From NCBI RefSeq assembly GCF_001262505.1, contig NZ_KQ410724.1, positions 248,001 through 312,000 of the forward strand: DNA of 64,000 bases, written 5' to 3'. Below, piece by piece: positions 54,156 to 64,000 of the stretch. Below the pieces are notes generated by a model that was not told where the DNA came from, searched no databases, and saw only the letters and a program-made list of their open reading frames with translations. The translations under genes were made by a program, and so were the position numbers. The DNA is from Shinella sp. SUS2. Its GTDB lineage: Bacteria; Pseudomonadota; Alphaproteobacteria; Rhizobiales; Rhizobiaceae. Each line of letters starts with the position of its first letter. Within the stretch, counting starts at the first letter, position 1.

Positions 54156-54812
54156 ATGAAGACGCCGGCAGGACAGGATGCGAATGCAACCAGAGTTCAG
54201 CCGGCGGAAGCCGGCGGCGGTGATCCCTTCGGGCTCGCACCGTGGCTGAAGGAAATGCCGGATGTGCCGCTGCACCCGCTGATGGCCCACCCGGTGGCGG
54301 CAATCGCCGCGACGACCGCGATCGGTTTCGGCATTGCAGGCCAGATGGCAGGCGCAATGCTCGGCCTGATGCAGAGCGCGGCGGAGCGGGCGAAGGTGGT
54401 GCTCGACGAGGCCGCGGCGCTGGCGGAGGCGAAAGCGGAGCCCCAGCCGGTCGAACCGGTCAAGGCGAAGCCGGTGCTGACCGTGGTGCCGAAGGCGGAA
54501 AAGCCCGCTGTGGCGAAGACGGTGAAGGTGGCGCGCGAGAAGAGTGCGACGCCGAAGACGGTGGAAGTCCGGCCGGCGCGCAAGGCGCCGACGGCAAAGG
54601 CCGCCAAGGCTGACGACCTGAAAGCGATTTCGGGGATTGGGCCGAAGCTGGAGCAGGTGCTGAACGGCATGGGCTTCCGGCGGTATGCCGACATCGCGGG
54701 CCTCACGCCTGCCGATGTCGCAAGGATCGAAGCCGAACTCGGTTTCGCGGGGCGTATCGCCCGCGACGGCTGGGTGGAGCAGGCAAAGGCGCTGGCGAAG
54801 GGCAGGGGGTAA
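54156..54812 (+). CDS. Helix-hairpin-helix protein in the nuo operon
   Basis: 218 residues. The N-terminal part is Gly/Pro rich with a hydrophobic stretch (HPVAAIAATTAIGFGIAGQM, near 44-63). A Lys/Ala/Val/Pro linker follows, and then a C-terminal domain DDLKAISGIGPKLEQVLNGM ... GRIARDGWVEQAKALAKG. This domain is closely similar to the C-terminal extension of NuoE. The ATG at 54156 is 4 nt after the nuoF stop with AGAGG upstream. GxGPK hairpins usually contact nucleic acid, but here protein-protein contact is equally possible. Confidence 0.8.
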   Translation: MKTPAGQDANATRVQPAEAGGGDPFGLAPWLKEMPDVPLHPLMAHPVAAIAATTAIGFGIAGQMAGAMLGLMQSAAERAKVVLDEAAALAEAKAEPQPVEPVKAKPVLTVVPKAEKPAVAKTVKVAREKSATPKTVEVRPARKAPTAKAAKADDLKAISGIGPKLEQVLNGMGFRRYADIAGLTPADVARIEAELGFAGRIARDGWVEQAKALAKGRG

Positions 54813-54935
54813 TCCCCGCCAGACCCGGCAGATGGAACAAGGGCGTACGGGACGGGCGAAAGCCCCGAGCGGACGCCGGAGAGAATGGCGCTGGCGCGAC
54901 GCGGGATTTTCCCGGGTCAAAAGCGGGATTGAGAT

Positions 54936-57014
54936 ATGGCAAAGCTGAAAGTCGACGGAAAAGAAATCGAAGTCCCGGATCACTTCACGCTGCTTCAGGC
55001 GTGCGAGGAGGCCGGCGCCGAGGTTCCGCGCTTCTGTTTCCACGAGCGGCTGTCGGTTGCCGGCAACTGCCGCATGTGCCTCGTCGAGGTGAAGGGTGGC
55101 CCGCCGAAGCCGGCGGCTTCCTGCGCCATGAGCGTGCGGGACCTGCGTCCCGGCCCGAACGGCGAAGCGCCGGAAGTCTTCACGACCACGCCGATGGTCA
55201 AGAAGGCGCGCGAAGGCGTGATGGAGTTCCTGCTCATCAACCATCCGCTGGATTGCCCGATCTGCGACCAGGGTGGCGAATGCGACCTGCAGGACCAGGC
55301 GATGGCCTTCGGCATCGACAGTTCGCGCTACGCGGAAAACAAGCGCGCGGTCGAGGACAAATATATCGGCCCGCTCGTCAAGACGATCATGAACCGCTGC
55401 ATTCACTGCACGCGCTGCGTTCGTTTCACGACCGAGGTTGCCGGCATCACCGAACTCGGCCTGATCGGCCGCGGCGAGGACGCCGAGATCACCACCTATC
55501 TCGAGCAGGCGATGACCTCGGAGCTTCAGGGCAACGTGGTCGACCTCTGCCCGGTCGGTGCGCTGACCTCCAAGCCTTTCGCTTTCACGGCTCGCCCGTG
55601 GGAACTGAACAAGACCGAATCGGTCGACGTCATGGACGCCGTCGGCTCGGCGATCCGCGTCGATACCCGCGGCCGCGAAGTTATGCGCATTCTGCCGCGC
55701 GTCAATGAAGAGATCAACGAAGAGTGGATCTCCGACAAGACCCGCTTCATCTGGGATGGCCTGAAGACCCAGCGTCTCGACCGCCCGTACGTCCGCAAGG
55801 ACGGCCGCCTGCAGCCTGCCACCTGGGCCGACGCTTTCGGCGCCATCAAGGCCGCCGTTTCCGCGACCTCCGGTGACCGCATCGGCGCGATCGCCGGTGA
55901 CCTTGCGTCGGTCGAAGAAATCTACGCGCTGCGTGAACTGATGACCGCGCTCGGCTCGACCAACACCGACTGCCGCCAGGACGGCTCGGTGCTCGACCCG
56001 TCGCTCGGTCGCGCCAGCTACCTGTTCAACCCGACCATCGAAGGCATCGAGCAGGCCGATGCGCTGCTCATTGTCGGCGCCAATCCGCGCCTCGAGGCCG
56101 CCGTGCTCAACGCCCGCATCCGCAAGCGCTGGCGCATGGACAATTTCCCGATCGGCGTGATCGGCGAGCAGGGCGAACTGCGCTACGGCTACGACTATCT
56201 CGGCGCCGGCACGGACACGCTCTCCGGCCTCCTCGACGGCTCCGTCAAGTTTGCCGCCAAGCTGAAGAAGGCCGAACGCCCAATGATCATCGTCGGCCAG
56301 GGCGCGCTGTCGCGTCCCGACGGCCTCGCCGTCCTCTCGGCCGTCTCCGCGCTGGCGGAGAAGGTCGGTGCGGTGAAGGCGGACTGGAACGGTCTTGCCG
56401 TTCTCCACACCGCAGCCGCGCGCGTCGGCGGCCTCGACCTCGGCTTCGTGCCGGGCGAGGGGGGCAAGACGGCGGCCGACATGCTCACCGGCACGGACGT
56501 CGTGTTCCTGCTCGGCGCGGACGAAATGAACTTTGCCGGCAAGACCGCCTTCACCGTCTATATCGGCTCGCACGGCGACAATGCGGCGCATGTCGCCGAC
56601 GTCATCCTGCCGGGCGCGACCTACACCGAAAAATCCGGTACGTGGGTCAACACCGAAGGCCGTGTCCAGATGGGCAACCGCGCTGGTTTTGCGCCGGGCG
56701 ACGCCCGCGAGGACTGGGCGATCCTGCGCGCGCTTTCCGACGTGCTCGGCAAGAAACTGCCTTTCGATTCGCTCGTCCAGCTCCGGGCGAAGCTCTACGA
56801 GGCCCACCCGCATTTCGCTGCGATCGACGAGATTGCGGCGGGTGAAACCGCCGATCTTTCCGCACTTGCGAAAAAAGGCGGGACGATGGCGAATTCCGGG
56901 TTTGCGTCTCCGATCAAAGACTTCTATTTGACGAACCCGATAGCGCGCGCCTCCGCGGTCATGGCCGAATGCTCGGCGCTTGCCCGCAACAATTTCAAAG
57001 CCGCGGCGGAATGA
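54936..57014 (+). CDS. nuoG: NADH-quinone oxidoreductase subunit G
   Basis: 692-residue 75-kDa subunit. N-terminal 2Fe-2S domain ([12 protein letters not shown], then [10 protein letters not shown]), His-Cys3 cluster ([18 protein letters not shown]) and a further 4Fe-4S site ([12 protein letters not shown] with [12 protein letters not shown]), followed by a molybdopterin-oxidoreductase-like domain without cofactor, as usual in this family. The 123-bp gap before it holds no gene. Confidence 0.97.
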   Translation: MAKLKVDGKEIEVPDHFTLLQACEEAGAEVPRFCFHERLSVAGNCRMCLVEVKGGPPKPAASCAMSVRDLRPGPNGEAPEVFTTTPMVKKAREGVMEFLLINHPLDCPICDQGGECDLQDQAMAFGIDSSRYAENKRAVEDKYIGPLVKTIMNRCIHCTRCVRFTTEVAGITELGLIGRGEDAEITTYLEQAMTSELQGNVVDLCPVGALTSKPFAFTARPWELNKTESVDVMDAVGSAIRVDTRGREVMRILPRVNEEINEEWISDKTRFIWDGLKTQRLDRPYVRKDGRLQPATWADAFGAIKAAVSATSGDRIGAIAGDLASVEEIYALRELMTALGSTNTDCRQDGSVLDPSLGRASYLFNPTIEGIEQADALLIVGANPRLEAAVLNARIRKRWRMDNFPIGVIGEQGELRYGYDYLGAGTDTLSGLLDGSVKFAAKLKKAERPMIIVGQGALSRPDGLAVLSAVSALAEKVGAVKADWNGLAVLHTAAARVGGLDLGFVPGEGGKTAADMLTGTDVVFLLGADEMNFAGKTAFTVYIGSHGDNAAHVADVILPGATYTEKSGTWVNTEGRVQMGNRAGFAPGDAREDWAILRALSDVLGKKLPFDSLVQLRAKLYEAHPHFAAIDEIAAGETADLSALAKKGGTMANSGFASPIKDFYLTNPIARASAVMAECSALARNNFKAAAE

Positions 57015-57034
57015 GCGCGAAGGAATAGACGGTA

Positions 57035-58081
57035 ATGGACGCTTTCATTTCGACCTATGTCTGGCCCGGCGTGATCATGGTGGCGCAGTCGCTGCTGCTG
57101 CTCGTCGCGCTCCTGGTTTTCATCGCCTACGTGCTTCTGGCCGACCGCAAGATCTGGGCGGCCGTGCAACTGCGCCGCGGCCCGAACGTCGTCGGCCCCT
57201 GGGGTCTCTTCCAGTCCTTCGCCGACCTCTTGAAGTTCGTCTTCAAGGAGCCGGTGATCCCGGCGACGGCCAACAAGGTGATCTTCCTTCTCGCGCCGCT
57301 CGTCTCCGTGACGCTGGCGCTTGCCACCTGGGCGGTCGTTCCGCTGAACGAAGGCTGGGTGATCGCCAACATCAATGTCGGCATCCTCTACATCTTCGCG
57401 ATCTCTTCGCTCGAAGTGTACGGCATCATCATGGGCGGCTGGGCTTCGAACTCGAAGTATCCGTTCCTCGGCGCGCTGCGCTCCGCCGCGCAGATGGTCT
57501 CCTACGAAGTGTCGATCGGTTTCGTCATCGTCACCGTTCTGCTCTGCGTCGGCTCGCTGAATCTGACCGATATCGTCAATTCGCAGCGTGACGGCGTCGG
57601 CACGATGATCGGCTTGCCCGGTTCTTTCTTGGATTGGCACTGGCTGGCGCTGTTCCCGATGTTCGTGGTGTTCTTCATCTCGGCGCTCGCCGAAACGAAC
57701 CGCCCGCCCTTCGACCTGCCGGAAGCCGAATCCGAACTCGTCGCCGGCTTCATGGTCGAGTACGGCTCCACCCCGTACATGATGTTCATGCTTGGCGAAT
57801 ACGCTGCCATCTGCCTGATGTGCGCGCTGACCACGATCCTCTTCCTCGGCGGCTGGCTGCCCCCGGTCGACGTCTGGTTCCTCAACTGGGTCCCGGGCAT
57901 CGTGTGGTTCGTCCTGAAGGCGTGCTTCGTCTTCTTCATGTTCGCGATGGTGAAGGCCTTCGTGCCGCGCTACCGCTACGACCAGCTCATGCGTCTCGGC
58001 TGGAAGGTCTTCCTTCCGATCTCGCTCGCCATGGTCGTCATCGTTGCATTCGTGCTGAAGCTTACGGGCTGGTCCGCATGA
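57035..58081 (+). CDS. nuoH: NADH-quinone oxidoreductase subunit H
   Basis: 348-residue membrane subunit with about eight helices that links the hydrophilic arm to the proton channels and shapes the quinone cavity. [31 protein letters not shown] near 45-75 and the acidic loop [29 protein letters not shown] near 217-245 are diagnostic. Confidence 0.98.
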   Translation: MDAFISTYVWPGVIMVAQSLLLLVALLVFIAYVLLADRKIWAAVQLRRGPNVVGPWGLFQSFADLLKFVFKEPVIPATANKVIFLLAPLVSVTLALATWAVVPLNEGWVIANINVGILYIFAISSLEVYGIIMGGWASNSKYPFLGALRSAAQMVSYEVSIGFVIVTVLLCVGSLNLTDIVNSQRDGVGTMIGLPGSFLDWHWLALFPMFVVFFISALAETNRPPFDLPEAESELVAGFMVEYGSTPYMMFMLGEYAAICLMCALTTILFLGGWLPPVDVWFLNWVPGIVWFVLKACFVFFMFAMVKAFVPRYRYDQLMRLGWKVFLPISLAMVVIVAFVLKLTGWSA

Positions 58082-58115
58082 CCGCCCGCGACCTCAGCAG
58101 CATTGGAGCTTAAGC

Positions 58116-58607
58116 ATGGCTAGTCTTTCGCAAGCCGTAAATTCGCTGTTCCTCAAGGAATTCGTCGGCGCGTTCTTCCTGTCGATGCGCTATTTCTTCC
58201 GTCCCAAGGCGACGGTGAACTATCCCTTCGAAAAGGGCCCGGTCTCCCCGCGCTTCCGCGGCGAGCACGCGCTGCGCCGTTATCCGAACGGTGAGGAGCG
58301 CTGCATTGCCTGCAAGCTGTGCGAAGCCATCTGTCCGGCTCAGGCTATCACCATCGAGGCGGGGCCCCGCCGCAATGACGGCACGCGCCGCACGGTGCGT
58401 TACGATATCGACATGGTGAAGTGCATCTATTGCGGCTTCTGCCAGGAAGCCTGCCCGGTCGACGCCATCGTCGAGGGCCCGAACTTCGAGTTCTCGACGG
58501 AAACGCGCGAAGAGCTCTACTACGACAAGCAGAAGTTGCTCGAGAACGGCGATCGCTGGGAGCGGGAAATCGCCCGCAACATCGCTATGGATTCGCCTTA
58601 CCGCTGA
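58116..58607 (+). CDS. nuoI: NADH-quinone oxidoreductase subunit I
   Basis: 163-residue ferredoxin-like subunit with two 4Fe-4S clusters: [12 protein letters not shown] near 63-74 and [12 protein letters not shown] near 104-115. An N-terminal amphipathic segment docks it to the membrane arm. Full length. Confidence 0.98.
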   Translation: MASLSQAVNSLFLKEFVGAFFLSMRYFFRPKATVNYPFEKGPVSPRFRGEHALRRYPNGEERCIACKLCEAICPAQAITIEAGPRRNDGTRRTVRYDIDMVKCIYCGFCQEACPVDAIVEGPNFEFSTETREELYYDKQKLLENGDRWEREIARNIAMDSPYR

Positions 58608-58638
58608 TTTCAGGCGGAAGGCATAACGAATGTAAAGT

Positions 58639-58660
58639 GCCTGACGAGCGGTCGTCAGGC
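58639..58660 (+). other. Intercistronic hairpin between nuoI and nuoJ
   Basis: GCCTGACG (58639-58646) pairs with CGTCAGGC (58653-58660), 6-nt loop, no T tract. It is in the 103-bp gap and could act on mRNA processing or stability. Confidence 0.4.
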
Positions 58661-58710
58661 TTCGACGGGGGAGGGGGAACCTTCTCCGGGGAAGACGAAA
58701 AGGCACCAAA

Positions 58711-59325
58711 ATGGGTCTGCAGGCTCTATTCTTCTATCTGTTCGCCTTCGTGGCGGTGGCGTCCGCCTTCATGGTGATCGCGTCCAGGAACCCGGTCTAT
58801 TCCGTGCTGTTCCTGATCCTCACCTTCTTCAACTCGGCGGGCCTGTTCCTTCTGACGGGCGCCGAGTTCTTGGCGATGATCCTGCTGGTCGTCTATGTCG
58901 GCGCGGTCGCGGTCCTCTTCCTCTTCGTCGTCATGATGCTCGACATCGATTTCGCCGAATTGAGGGCAGGTGCCCTGGAATACGCGCCGGTCGGTGCGCT
59001 GATCGGCCTGATCCTTGCGATCGAGCTCGTGGTCGTCGTCGGGGGCTCCACGCTCTCGCCGGAAATCGCCAGCAACGCCTCGATGCCGATCCCGCCGGTC
59101 GCCGAGCGCCAGAACACGGCCGCCCTCGGCGACGTGCTCTATACCCACTACGTCTACTACTTCCAGATCGCCGGCCTCGTGCTGCTCGTCGCCATGATCG
59201 GCGCGATCGTGCTGACGCTGCGCCACAAGCCGCATATCAAGCGCCAGGACATCCCGACCCAGGTCGCCCGCACGCCGGAGACCGCCGTCGAGATCGTCAA
59301 GGTGAAGCCCGGTCAGGGCATCTGA
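58711..59325 (+). CDS. nuoJ: NADH-quinone oxidoreductase subunit J
   Basis: 204-residue membrane subunit with five helices. The conserved helix 3 region LTGAEFLAMILLVVYVGAVAVLFLFVVMMLD near residues 48-78 contains the pi-bulge segment involved in coupling. The C-terminal tail after about 170 is hydrophilic. Confidence 0.97.
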   Translation: MGLQALFFYLFAFVAVASAFMVIASRNPVYSVLFLILTFFNSAGLFLLTGAEFLAMILLVVYVGAVAVLFLFVVMMLDIDFAELRAGALEYAPVGALIGLILAIELVVVVGGSTLSPEIASNASMPIPPVAERQNTAALGDVLYTHYVYYFQIAGLVLLVAMIGAIVLTLRHKPHIKRQDIPTQVARTPETAVEIVKVKPGQGI

Positions 59326-59352
59326 GGCAGCGCGAGCCCAAGGAAAAGCATC

Positions 59353-59661
59353 ATGGAAATCGGTATTTCCCACTATCTCACCGTCAGCGCCATCCTCTTC
59401 ACCCTCGGCGTCTTCGGTATCTTCCTGAACCGGAAGAACGTCATCGTCATCCTGATGTCGATCGAACTCATCCTCTTGTCGGTCAACATCAACATGGTCG
59501 CATTCTCGCACTTCCTGAACGACATCGTCGGCCAGGTCTTCGCGCTGTTCATTCTGACCGTCGCGGCTGCGGAAGCGGCCATCGGTCTTGCAATTCTCGT
59601 CGTCTTCTACCGCAACCGCGGTTCGATCGCCGTCGAAGACGTCAATATGATGAAGGGCTGA
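59353..59661 (+). CDS. nuoK: NADH-quinone oxidoreductase subunit K
   Basis: 102-residue, three-helix subunit. The two membrane glutamates of the proton path are visible in [13 protein letters not shown] (near Glu36) and [14 protein letters not shown] (near Glu72). Full length, 27 nt after nuoJ. Confidence 0.98.
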   Translation: MEIGISHYLTVSAILFTLGVFGIFLNRKNVIVILMSIELILLSVNINMVAFSHFLNDIVGQVFALFILTVAAAEAAIGLAILVVFYRNRGSIAVEDVNMMKG

Positions 59662-59668
59662 TCGGGTC

Positions 59669-61666
59669 ATGGATACCATCATCAAGGCAATCGTCTTCCT
59701 TCCGCTGATCGGCTTCCTGATCGCCGGCATCGGTGGCAATGCCATCGGCGCCAAGGCGTCCGAATATGTCACGTCCGGCTTCATGATCCTGGCGGCAGTC
59801 CTGTCGTGGATCGTCTTCTTCGACGTCGCCATGGGCGAGACGGAGATGGTCAAGGTCAGCGTGCTGCGCTGGATCCAGTCGGGCGGCTTCGACGTCGAGT
59901 GGGCGTTCCGCGTCGATACGCTGACGGCCGTCATGCTCGTCGTCGTGAACTCCGTCTCGACGCTCGTGCATGTCTATTCCATCGGCTACATGCACCACGA
60001 CCCGCATCGGCCGCGCTTCTTCGCGTATCTCTCGCTCTTCACCTTCGCCATGCTCATGCTGGTGACGTCGGACAATCTGCTGCAGATGTTCTTCGGCTGG
60101 GAAGGCGTGGGCCTTGCGTCCTACCTCTTGATCGGTTTCTGGTACAAGAAGCCGTCGGCCTGCGCTGCCGCCATGAAGGCCTTCATCGTCAACCGCGTCG
60201 GTGACTTCGGCTTCATCCTCGGCATTTCCAGCGTCTTCGTGCTCTTCGGTTCGATCAACTTCGAGACGATCTTCGCGACGGCCGCGACCTATCTGCCGGC
60301 CGAAGGCGCCGCGGATGCCGCAGCCCCCGTCATCACGCTGTTCGGCATGAGCCTCGACAAGGCGGATGCGCTGACAGCAACCTGCCTCCTGCTCTTCATG
60401 GGCGCGATGGGCAAGTCGGCGCAGTTCCTGCTGCACACCTGGCTGCCGGACGCCATGGAAGGCCCGACGCCCGTTTCGGCGCTCATCCATGCCGCGACCA
60501 TGGTTACCGCCGGCGTCTTCCTCGTCGCCCGCATGTCGCCGATCTTCGAACTGTCGCACACCGCCCTGATGGTCGTGACGCTGGTCGGTGCCATCACCGC
60601 CTTCTTCGCGGCGACGGTCGGCCTCGTGCAGAACGACATCAAGCGCGTCATCGCCTATTCGACCTGCTCGCAGCTCGGCTACATGTTCGTCGCGCTCGGC
60701 ATCGGCGCCTATGGTGCGGCGGTCTTCCACCTCTTCACGCACGCCTTCTTCAAGGCGCTTCTGTTCCTTGGCGCCGGCTCGGTGATCCACGCCGTCGATG
60801 GCGAGCAGGACATGCGTTACATGGGCGGTCTTCGCAAGCACATCCCGATCACCTTCTGGATGATGACGATCGGCACGCTCGCCCTGACCGGCGTCGGCAT
60901 TCCCGGTACGGTCATCGGTTTTGCCGGCTTCTTCTCGAAGGATGCGATCATCGAATCGACCTTCGCCTCGCACAGCCCGGTCGCCGGTTTCGCCTTCGTG
61001 CTCCTGGTCATCGCCGCGCTCTTCACGAGCTTCTACTCCTGGCGCCTGGCCTTCATGACCTTCTTCGGCAAGCCGCGCGCCTCTGCCGACGTCATGCACC
61101 ACGTGCACGAGTCGCCGGCCGTGATGCTGATCCCGCTCTATTTGCTGGCCACCGGTGCGGTCGTCGCGGGCGTGATCTTCGTCGAGTATTTCTTCGGCCA
61201 CCACTATGCCGAATTCTGGCAGGGTGCCCTGTTCACGCTGCCGGGCAACGACCTCGTCAACGAGTACCATCACGTTCCGAAATGGGTGAAGTGGAGCCCG
61301 TTCGCGGCCATGGCCCTCGGTTTCGTCACCGCCTGGTACATGTACATCCGCTCGCCGGAAACGCCGAAGTACCTCGCCGAGCAGCACCGCGGTCTCTACC
61401 AGTTCCTGCTCAACAAGTGGTACTTCGACGAACTGTACGACTTCATCTTCGTCCGTCCTGCCATGTGGGTCGGCAAGTTCCTCTGGAAGAAGGGTGATGG
61501 CGCCGTCATCGACGGCCTCGGCCCGAACGGTATCGCCGCCCGCGTGGCCGATGTCACCGAACGCGTCGTTCGCCTCCAGACCGGTTACCTCTATCACTAC
61601 GCATTCTCGATGCTGCTGGGTATTGCAGCACTCGTTACCTGGATGATGCTCGGGAGCTCCCTCTGA
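59669..61666 (+). CDS. nuoL: NADH-quinone oxidoreductase subunit L
   Basis: 665-residue antiporter-like proton-pumping subunit with about 16 helices and the long lateral C-terminal helix. [19 protein letters not shown] near 143-161 holds the key glutamate; [27 protein letters not shown] and [14 protein letters not shown] are conserved. Its stop codon overlaps the nuoM start by one base. Confidence 0.98.
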   Translation: MDTIIKAIVFLPLIGFLIAGIGGNAIGAKASEYVTSGFMILAAVLSWIVFFDVAMGETEMVKVSVLRWIQSGGFDVEWAFRVDTLTAVMLVVVNSVSTLVHVYSIGYMHHDPHRPRFFAYLSLFTFAMLMLVTSDNLLQMFFGWEGVGLASYLLIGFWYKKPSACAAAMKAFIVNRVGDFGFILGISSVFVLFGSINFETIFATAATYLPAEGAADAAAPVITLFGMSLDKADALTATCLLLFMGAMGKSAQFLLHTWLPDAMEGPTPVSALIHAATMVTAGVFLVARMSPIFELSHTALMVVTLVGAITAFFAATVGLVQNDIKRVIAYSTCSQLGYMFVALGIGAYGAAVFHLFTHAFFKALLFLGAGSVIHAVDGEQDMRYMGGLRKHIPITFWMMTIGTLALTGVGIPGTVIGFAGFFSKDAIIESTFASHSPVAGFAFVLLVIAALFTSFYSWRLAFMTFFGKPRASADVMHHVHESPAVMLIPLYLLATGAVVAGVIFVEYFFGHHYAEFWQGALFTLPGNDLVNEYHHVPKWVKWSPFAAMALGFVTAWYMYIRSPETPKYLAEQHRGLYQFLLNKWYFDELYDFIFVRPAMWVGKFLWKKGDGAVIDGLGPNGIAARVADVTERVVRLQTGYLYHYAFSMLLGIAALVTWMMLGSSL

Positions 61667-63177
61667 TGACCGATTGGCCCATTCTTTCAGCGGTCACCTT
61701 CCTCCCGCTCGTCGGCGTGGCGCTTCTGCTGCTGACCCGTGAGGACAGCCCGTATGGCCGCCGCAACATCCTGAACGTCTCGCTGCTGACGACGGTCTTC
61801 ACCTTCGTGCTCTCGCTCTTCATTTGGATCGGTTTCGACAATTCGAACCCCGGTTTCCAGATGGTCGAGAAGACCGAATGGCTCGGCACCGGCATCTCCT
61901 ATCATCTCGGCGTCGACGGCATCTCCATGCTGTTCGTCATCCTGTCGACCTTCCTGATGCCGTTCTGCGTGCTCGCGAGCTGGCATTCGATCGAGAAGCG
62001 CCTGCGCGAATACATGATCGCCTTCCTGCTTCTGGAAGTGTTCATGGTCGGCGTCTTCGTCTCGCTGGACATCGTGCTGTTCTACGTGTTCTTCGAAGCG
62101 GGCCTCATTCCGATGTTCATCATCATCGGCGTGTGGGGCGGCAAGGATCGCGTCTACGCGTCCTACAAGTTCTTCCTCTACACGCTGCTCGGCTCTGTGC
62201 TGATGCTGCTCGCCATCATGGCGATGTACTGGCAGGCCGGGACGACGGACATCACGGAACTGCTCGCCTACAACTTCCCGGCTCATATGCAGACCTGGCT
62301 GTGGCTCGCCTTCTTCGCCTCCTTCGCGGTGAAGATGCCGATGTGGCCGGTCCACACCTGGCTTCCCGACGCGCACGTTCAGGCGCCGACGGCCGGCTCG
62401 GTCATTCTGGCCGGCGTTCTCCTGAAGCTTGGCGGCTACGGTTTCATCCGTTTCTCGCTTGCCATGTTCCCGCTGGCCTCGGACTATTTTGCTCCGTTCG
62501 TCTTCGCGCTGTCGGTCATCGCCATCATCTACACCTCGCTGGTCGCGATGATGCAGGACGACATCAAGAAGCTGATCGCCTATTCGTCGGTCGCCCATAT
62601 GGGTTACGTCACGATGGGCATCTTCGCGGCCAATGCGCAGGGCCTTCAGGGCGCTATCTTCCAGATGCTGTCGCACGGCATCGTCTCCGGCGCGCTCTTC
62701 CTCTGCGTCGGCGTCGTCTATGACCGGCTGCACACGCGCGAGATTGCGGCCTATGGCGGCCTCGTCAACAACATGCCGAAATACGCGGTCGCCTTCATGA
62801 TCTTCACCATGGCGAATGTGGGCCTTCCGGGCACCTCGGGTTTCGTCGGCGAGTTCATGACCCTGATCGGCATCTTCCGCGCCAACACCTGGGTCGCGCT
62901 CTTCGCAACGACCGGCGTCATCCTCTCGGCCTCCTACGCCCTCTGGCTCTATCGCCGGGTGATCTTCGGTGCGCTCGAGAAGGAAAGCCTGAAATCGCTG
63001 CTCGATCTTGATCTGCGCGAGAAGCTGCTGCTCTATCCGCTCCTGATCCTGACGATCTTCTACGGTGTCTATCCGGCGCCGGTATTCGATGCGACGGCGG
63101 CTTCGGTCGACGCGCTGCTCAATAACTACTCCGCGGCTCTGCAGGCGGCGCAATCCGTTGCGCTTTCGGCGAACTGA
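61666..63177 (+). CDS. nuoM: NADH-quinone oxidoreductase subunit M
   Basis: 503-residue antiporter-like subunit with 14 helices. [21 protein letters not shown] near 141-161 has the conserved glutamate; [32 protein letters not shown] is the helix 7-8 signature. Starts on the last base of nuoL (TGATG), so translation is coupled. Confidence 0.98.
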   Translation: MTDWPILSAVTFLPLVGVALLLLTREDSPYGRRNILNVSLLTTVFTFVLSLFIWIGFDNSNPGFQMVEKTEWLGTGISYHLGVDGISMLFVILSTFLMPFCVLASWHSIEKRLREYMIAFLLLEVFMVGVFVSLDIVLFYVFFEAGLIPMFIIIGVWGGKDRVYASYKFFLYTLLGSVLMLLAIMAMYWQAGTTDITELLAYNFPAHMQTWLWLAFFASFAVKMPMWPVHTWLPDAHVQAPTAGSVILAGVLLKLGGYGFIRFSLAMFPLASDYFAPFVFALSVIAIIYTSLVAMMQDDIKKLIAYSSVAHMGYVTMGIFAANAQGLQGAIFQMLSHGIVSGALFLCVGVVYDRLHTREIAAYGGLVNNMPKYAVAFMIFTMANVGLPGTSGFVGEFMTLIGIFRANTWVALFATTGVILSASYALWLYRRVIFGALEKESLKSLLDLDLREKLLLYPLLILTIFYGVYPAPVFDATAASVDALLNNYSAALQAAQSVALSAN

Positions 63178-63194
63178 CGACGGGACTCGAAGAC

Positions 63195-64000
63195 ATGACC
63201 GCTGATACGATCCTTGCCAGCCTTCAACTCTCGACCCCCGAGATCATTCTTGCCGTCGGCGCTCTGGCCCTTCTGATGATCGGCGTGTTCTCGGGCGAAC
63301 GCTCGGGCACGACCGTCACGGGGCTTGCCGTCGCGCTGCTCATCATCTCCGGCCTCTGGCTGGGGCTCGCCACGGGCGAGGGCCAGGCCTATGGCGGCGC
63401 CTTCGTCTCCGATCCCTTTGCCAAGTTCATGAAGGTGCTGGCGCTGATCGGCTCGATCACCGCCATGGTGATGACGGTCGGCCACGCCCGCTCGGAGCAG
63501 CTCGACCGTTTCGAGTTTCCGGTGCTCATCGTGCTGTCGACGCTCGGCATGCTGCTGATGATCTCGGCCAACAGCCTTCTGTCGCTCTATCTCGCGCTGG
63601 AGCTCCAGTCGCTGGCGCTCTACGTCGTCGCCGCGATCAACCGTGACAGCCTGCGCTCGACGGAAGCGGGCCTGAAGTACTTCGTGCTCGGCGCTCTCTC
63701 CTCCGGAATGCTGCTCTACGGCATGTCGCTGGTCTACGGCTTCACCGGCCATATCGGCTTCCAGGAGATCGCCGCCGCGCTGACCGCCGAGGGCCGCTCG
63801 CTGGGCCTTGTCTTCGGCCTGGTGTTCATCCTTGCCGGCCTCGCATTCAAGATTTCGGCCGTGCCGTTCCATATGTGGACGCCGGACGTCTATGAAGGTG
63901 CGCCGACCCCGGTCACGGCCTTCTTCGCCGCTGCGCCGAAAGTCGCCGCCATGGCCATGCTCGTGCGCATCGTCATCGAAGCCTTCGAGCCCGTCGTTGC
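63195..64000 (+). CDS. nuoN: NADH-quinone oxidoreductase subunit N, cut by window end
   Basis: First 268 residues of the third antiporter-like subunit; the remainder lies beyond the window. [20 protein letters not shown] and [32 protein letters not shown] are the NuoN signatures, with the conserved glutamate and lysine. The ATG at 63195 is 17 nt after nuoM. Confidence 0.97.
   Translation, partial: MTADTILASLQLSTPEIILAVGALALLMIGVFSGERSGTTVTGLAVALLIISGLWLGLATGEGQAYGGAFVSDPFAKFMKVLALIGSITAMVMTVGHARSEQLDRFEFPVLIVLSTLGMLLMISANSLLSLYLALELQSLALYVVAAINRDSLRSTEAGLKYFVLGALSSGMLLYGMSLVYGFTGHIGFQEIAAALTAEGRSLGLVFGLVFILAGLAFKISAVPFHMWTPDVYEGAPTPVTAFFAAAPKVAAMAMLVRIVIEAFEPVV

Noticed and set aside
54057..56813. 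Long minus-strand open frame opposite nuoG
   Set aside because: Shadow of nuoG and the HhH gene; no protein family resemblance.
1..64000. CRISPR arrays, insertion sequences, integrases, attachment sites
   Set aside because: No regularly spaced repeats, transposase or integrase genes, or tRNA-end duplications other than the two full tRNA-Asp genes were seen.

Overview
The window looks like chromosomal DNA of an alphaproteobacterium of the Rhizobiaceae (Rhizobium/Agrobacterium/Ensifer/Shinella group). It is GC-rich with strong third-position GC bias. The gene orders rplM-rpsI, clpP-clpX-lon-hup and a full nuoA-N operon with extra interspersed genes are typical of that family, as are a fused SecDF and a CHASE2-type class III cyclase. 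No phage, IS element, CRISPR array or plasmid origin was seen. Assignment below family level is not possible by eye.

Layout. 1-9.5 kb: 3' part missing agmatinase gene (speB), ribosomal operon rplM-rpsI with a clear promoter and terminator, a thioesterase, an enoyl-CoA hydratase relative, a DMT-family exporter, two tandem CoA-binding proteins, O-acetylhomoserine sulfhydrylase, a cupin, a cytochrome P450 and a Phd/PIN toxin-antitoxin pair. 9.5-20.5 kb: gamma-glutamyltranspeptidase, then the proteolysis block clpP, yjbR-like, clpX, lon and hup, followed by a secreted phytase/esterase-like protein behind a possible Pho box. 20.0-28.7 kb: a MarR regulator, apparently leaderless, divergent from a YhaO/YhaN (SbcCD-like) nuclease/ATPase pair, then a small membrane protein and secDF. 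28.7-33.2 kb: a FAD oxidoreductase, its LysR regulator, an orphan amino-acid binding protein and an aldo/keto reductase; a shared 23-bp element precedes the oxidoreductase and the binding protein.

33.3-41.5 kb is a complete histidine-utilisation locus: hutI-H-G-U-D on the minus strand and hutF-C on the plus strand, with a TGTATATACA-type operator between them. Together they encode the five-step route from histidine through urocanate, imidazolone propionate, formiminoglutamate and formylglutamate to glutamate plus formate.

41.5-46.6 kb is the most unusual part. A CHASE2 class III nucleotide cyclase is divergent from a three-helix membrane protein of the Pycsar-effector (DUF5706) type. Next come two tiny overlapping genes behind an alphaproteobacterial LexA box that covers their -10 element. 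A second cyclase follows, with a histidine-containing membrane anchor and a 2Fe-2S domain. Two cyclic-nucleotide synthases, a Pycsar-like membrane protein and an SOS-controlled micro-operon therefore lie within 5 kb.

46.9-47.5 kb carries tRNA-Val and two identical tRNA-Asp genes. From 48.0 kb to the end runs the complex I operon nuoA-B-C-D-x-E-y-F-z-G-H-I-J-K-L-M-N (nuoN cut by the window end). Genes x, y and z are a small exported protein, a membrane protein and a helix-hairpin-helix protein. The last domain also forms the C-terminal extension of NuoE.
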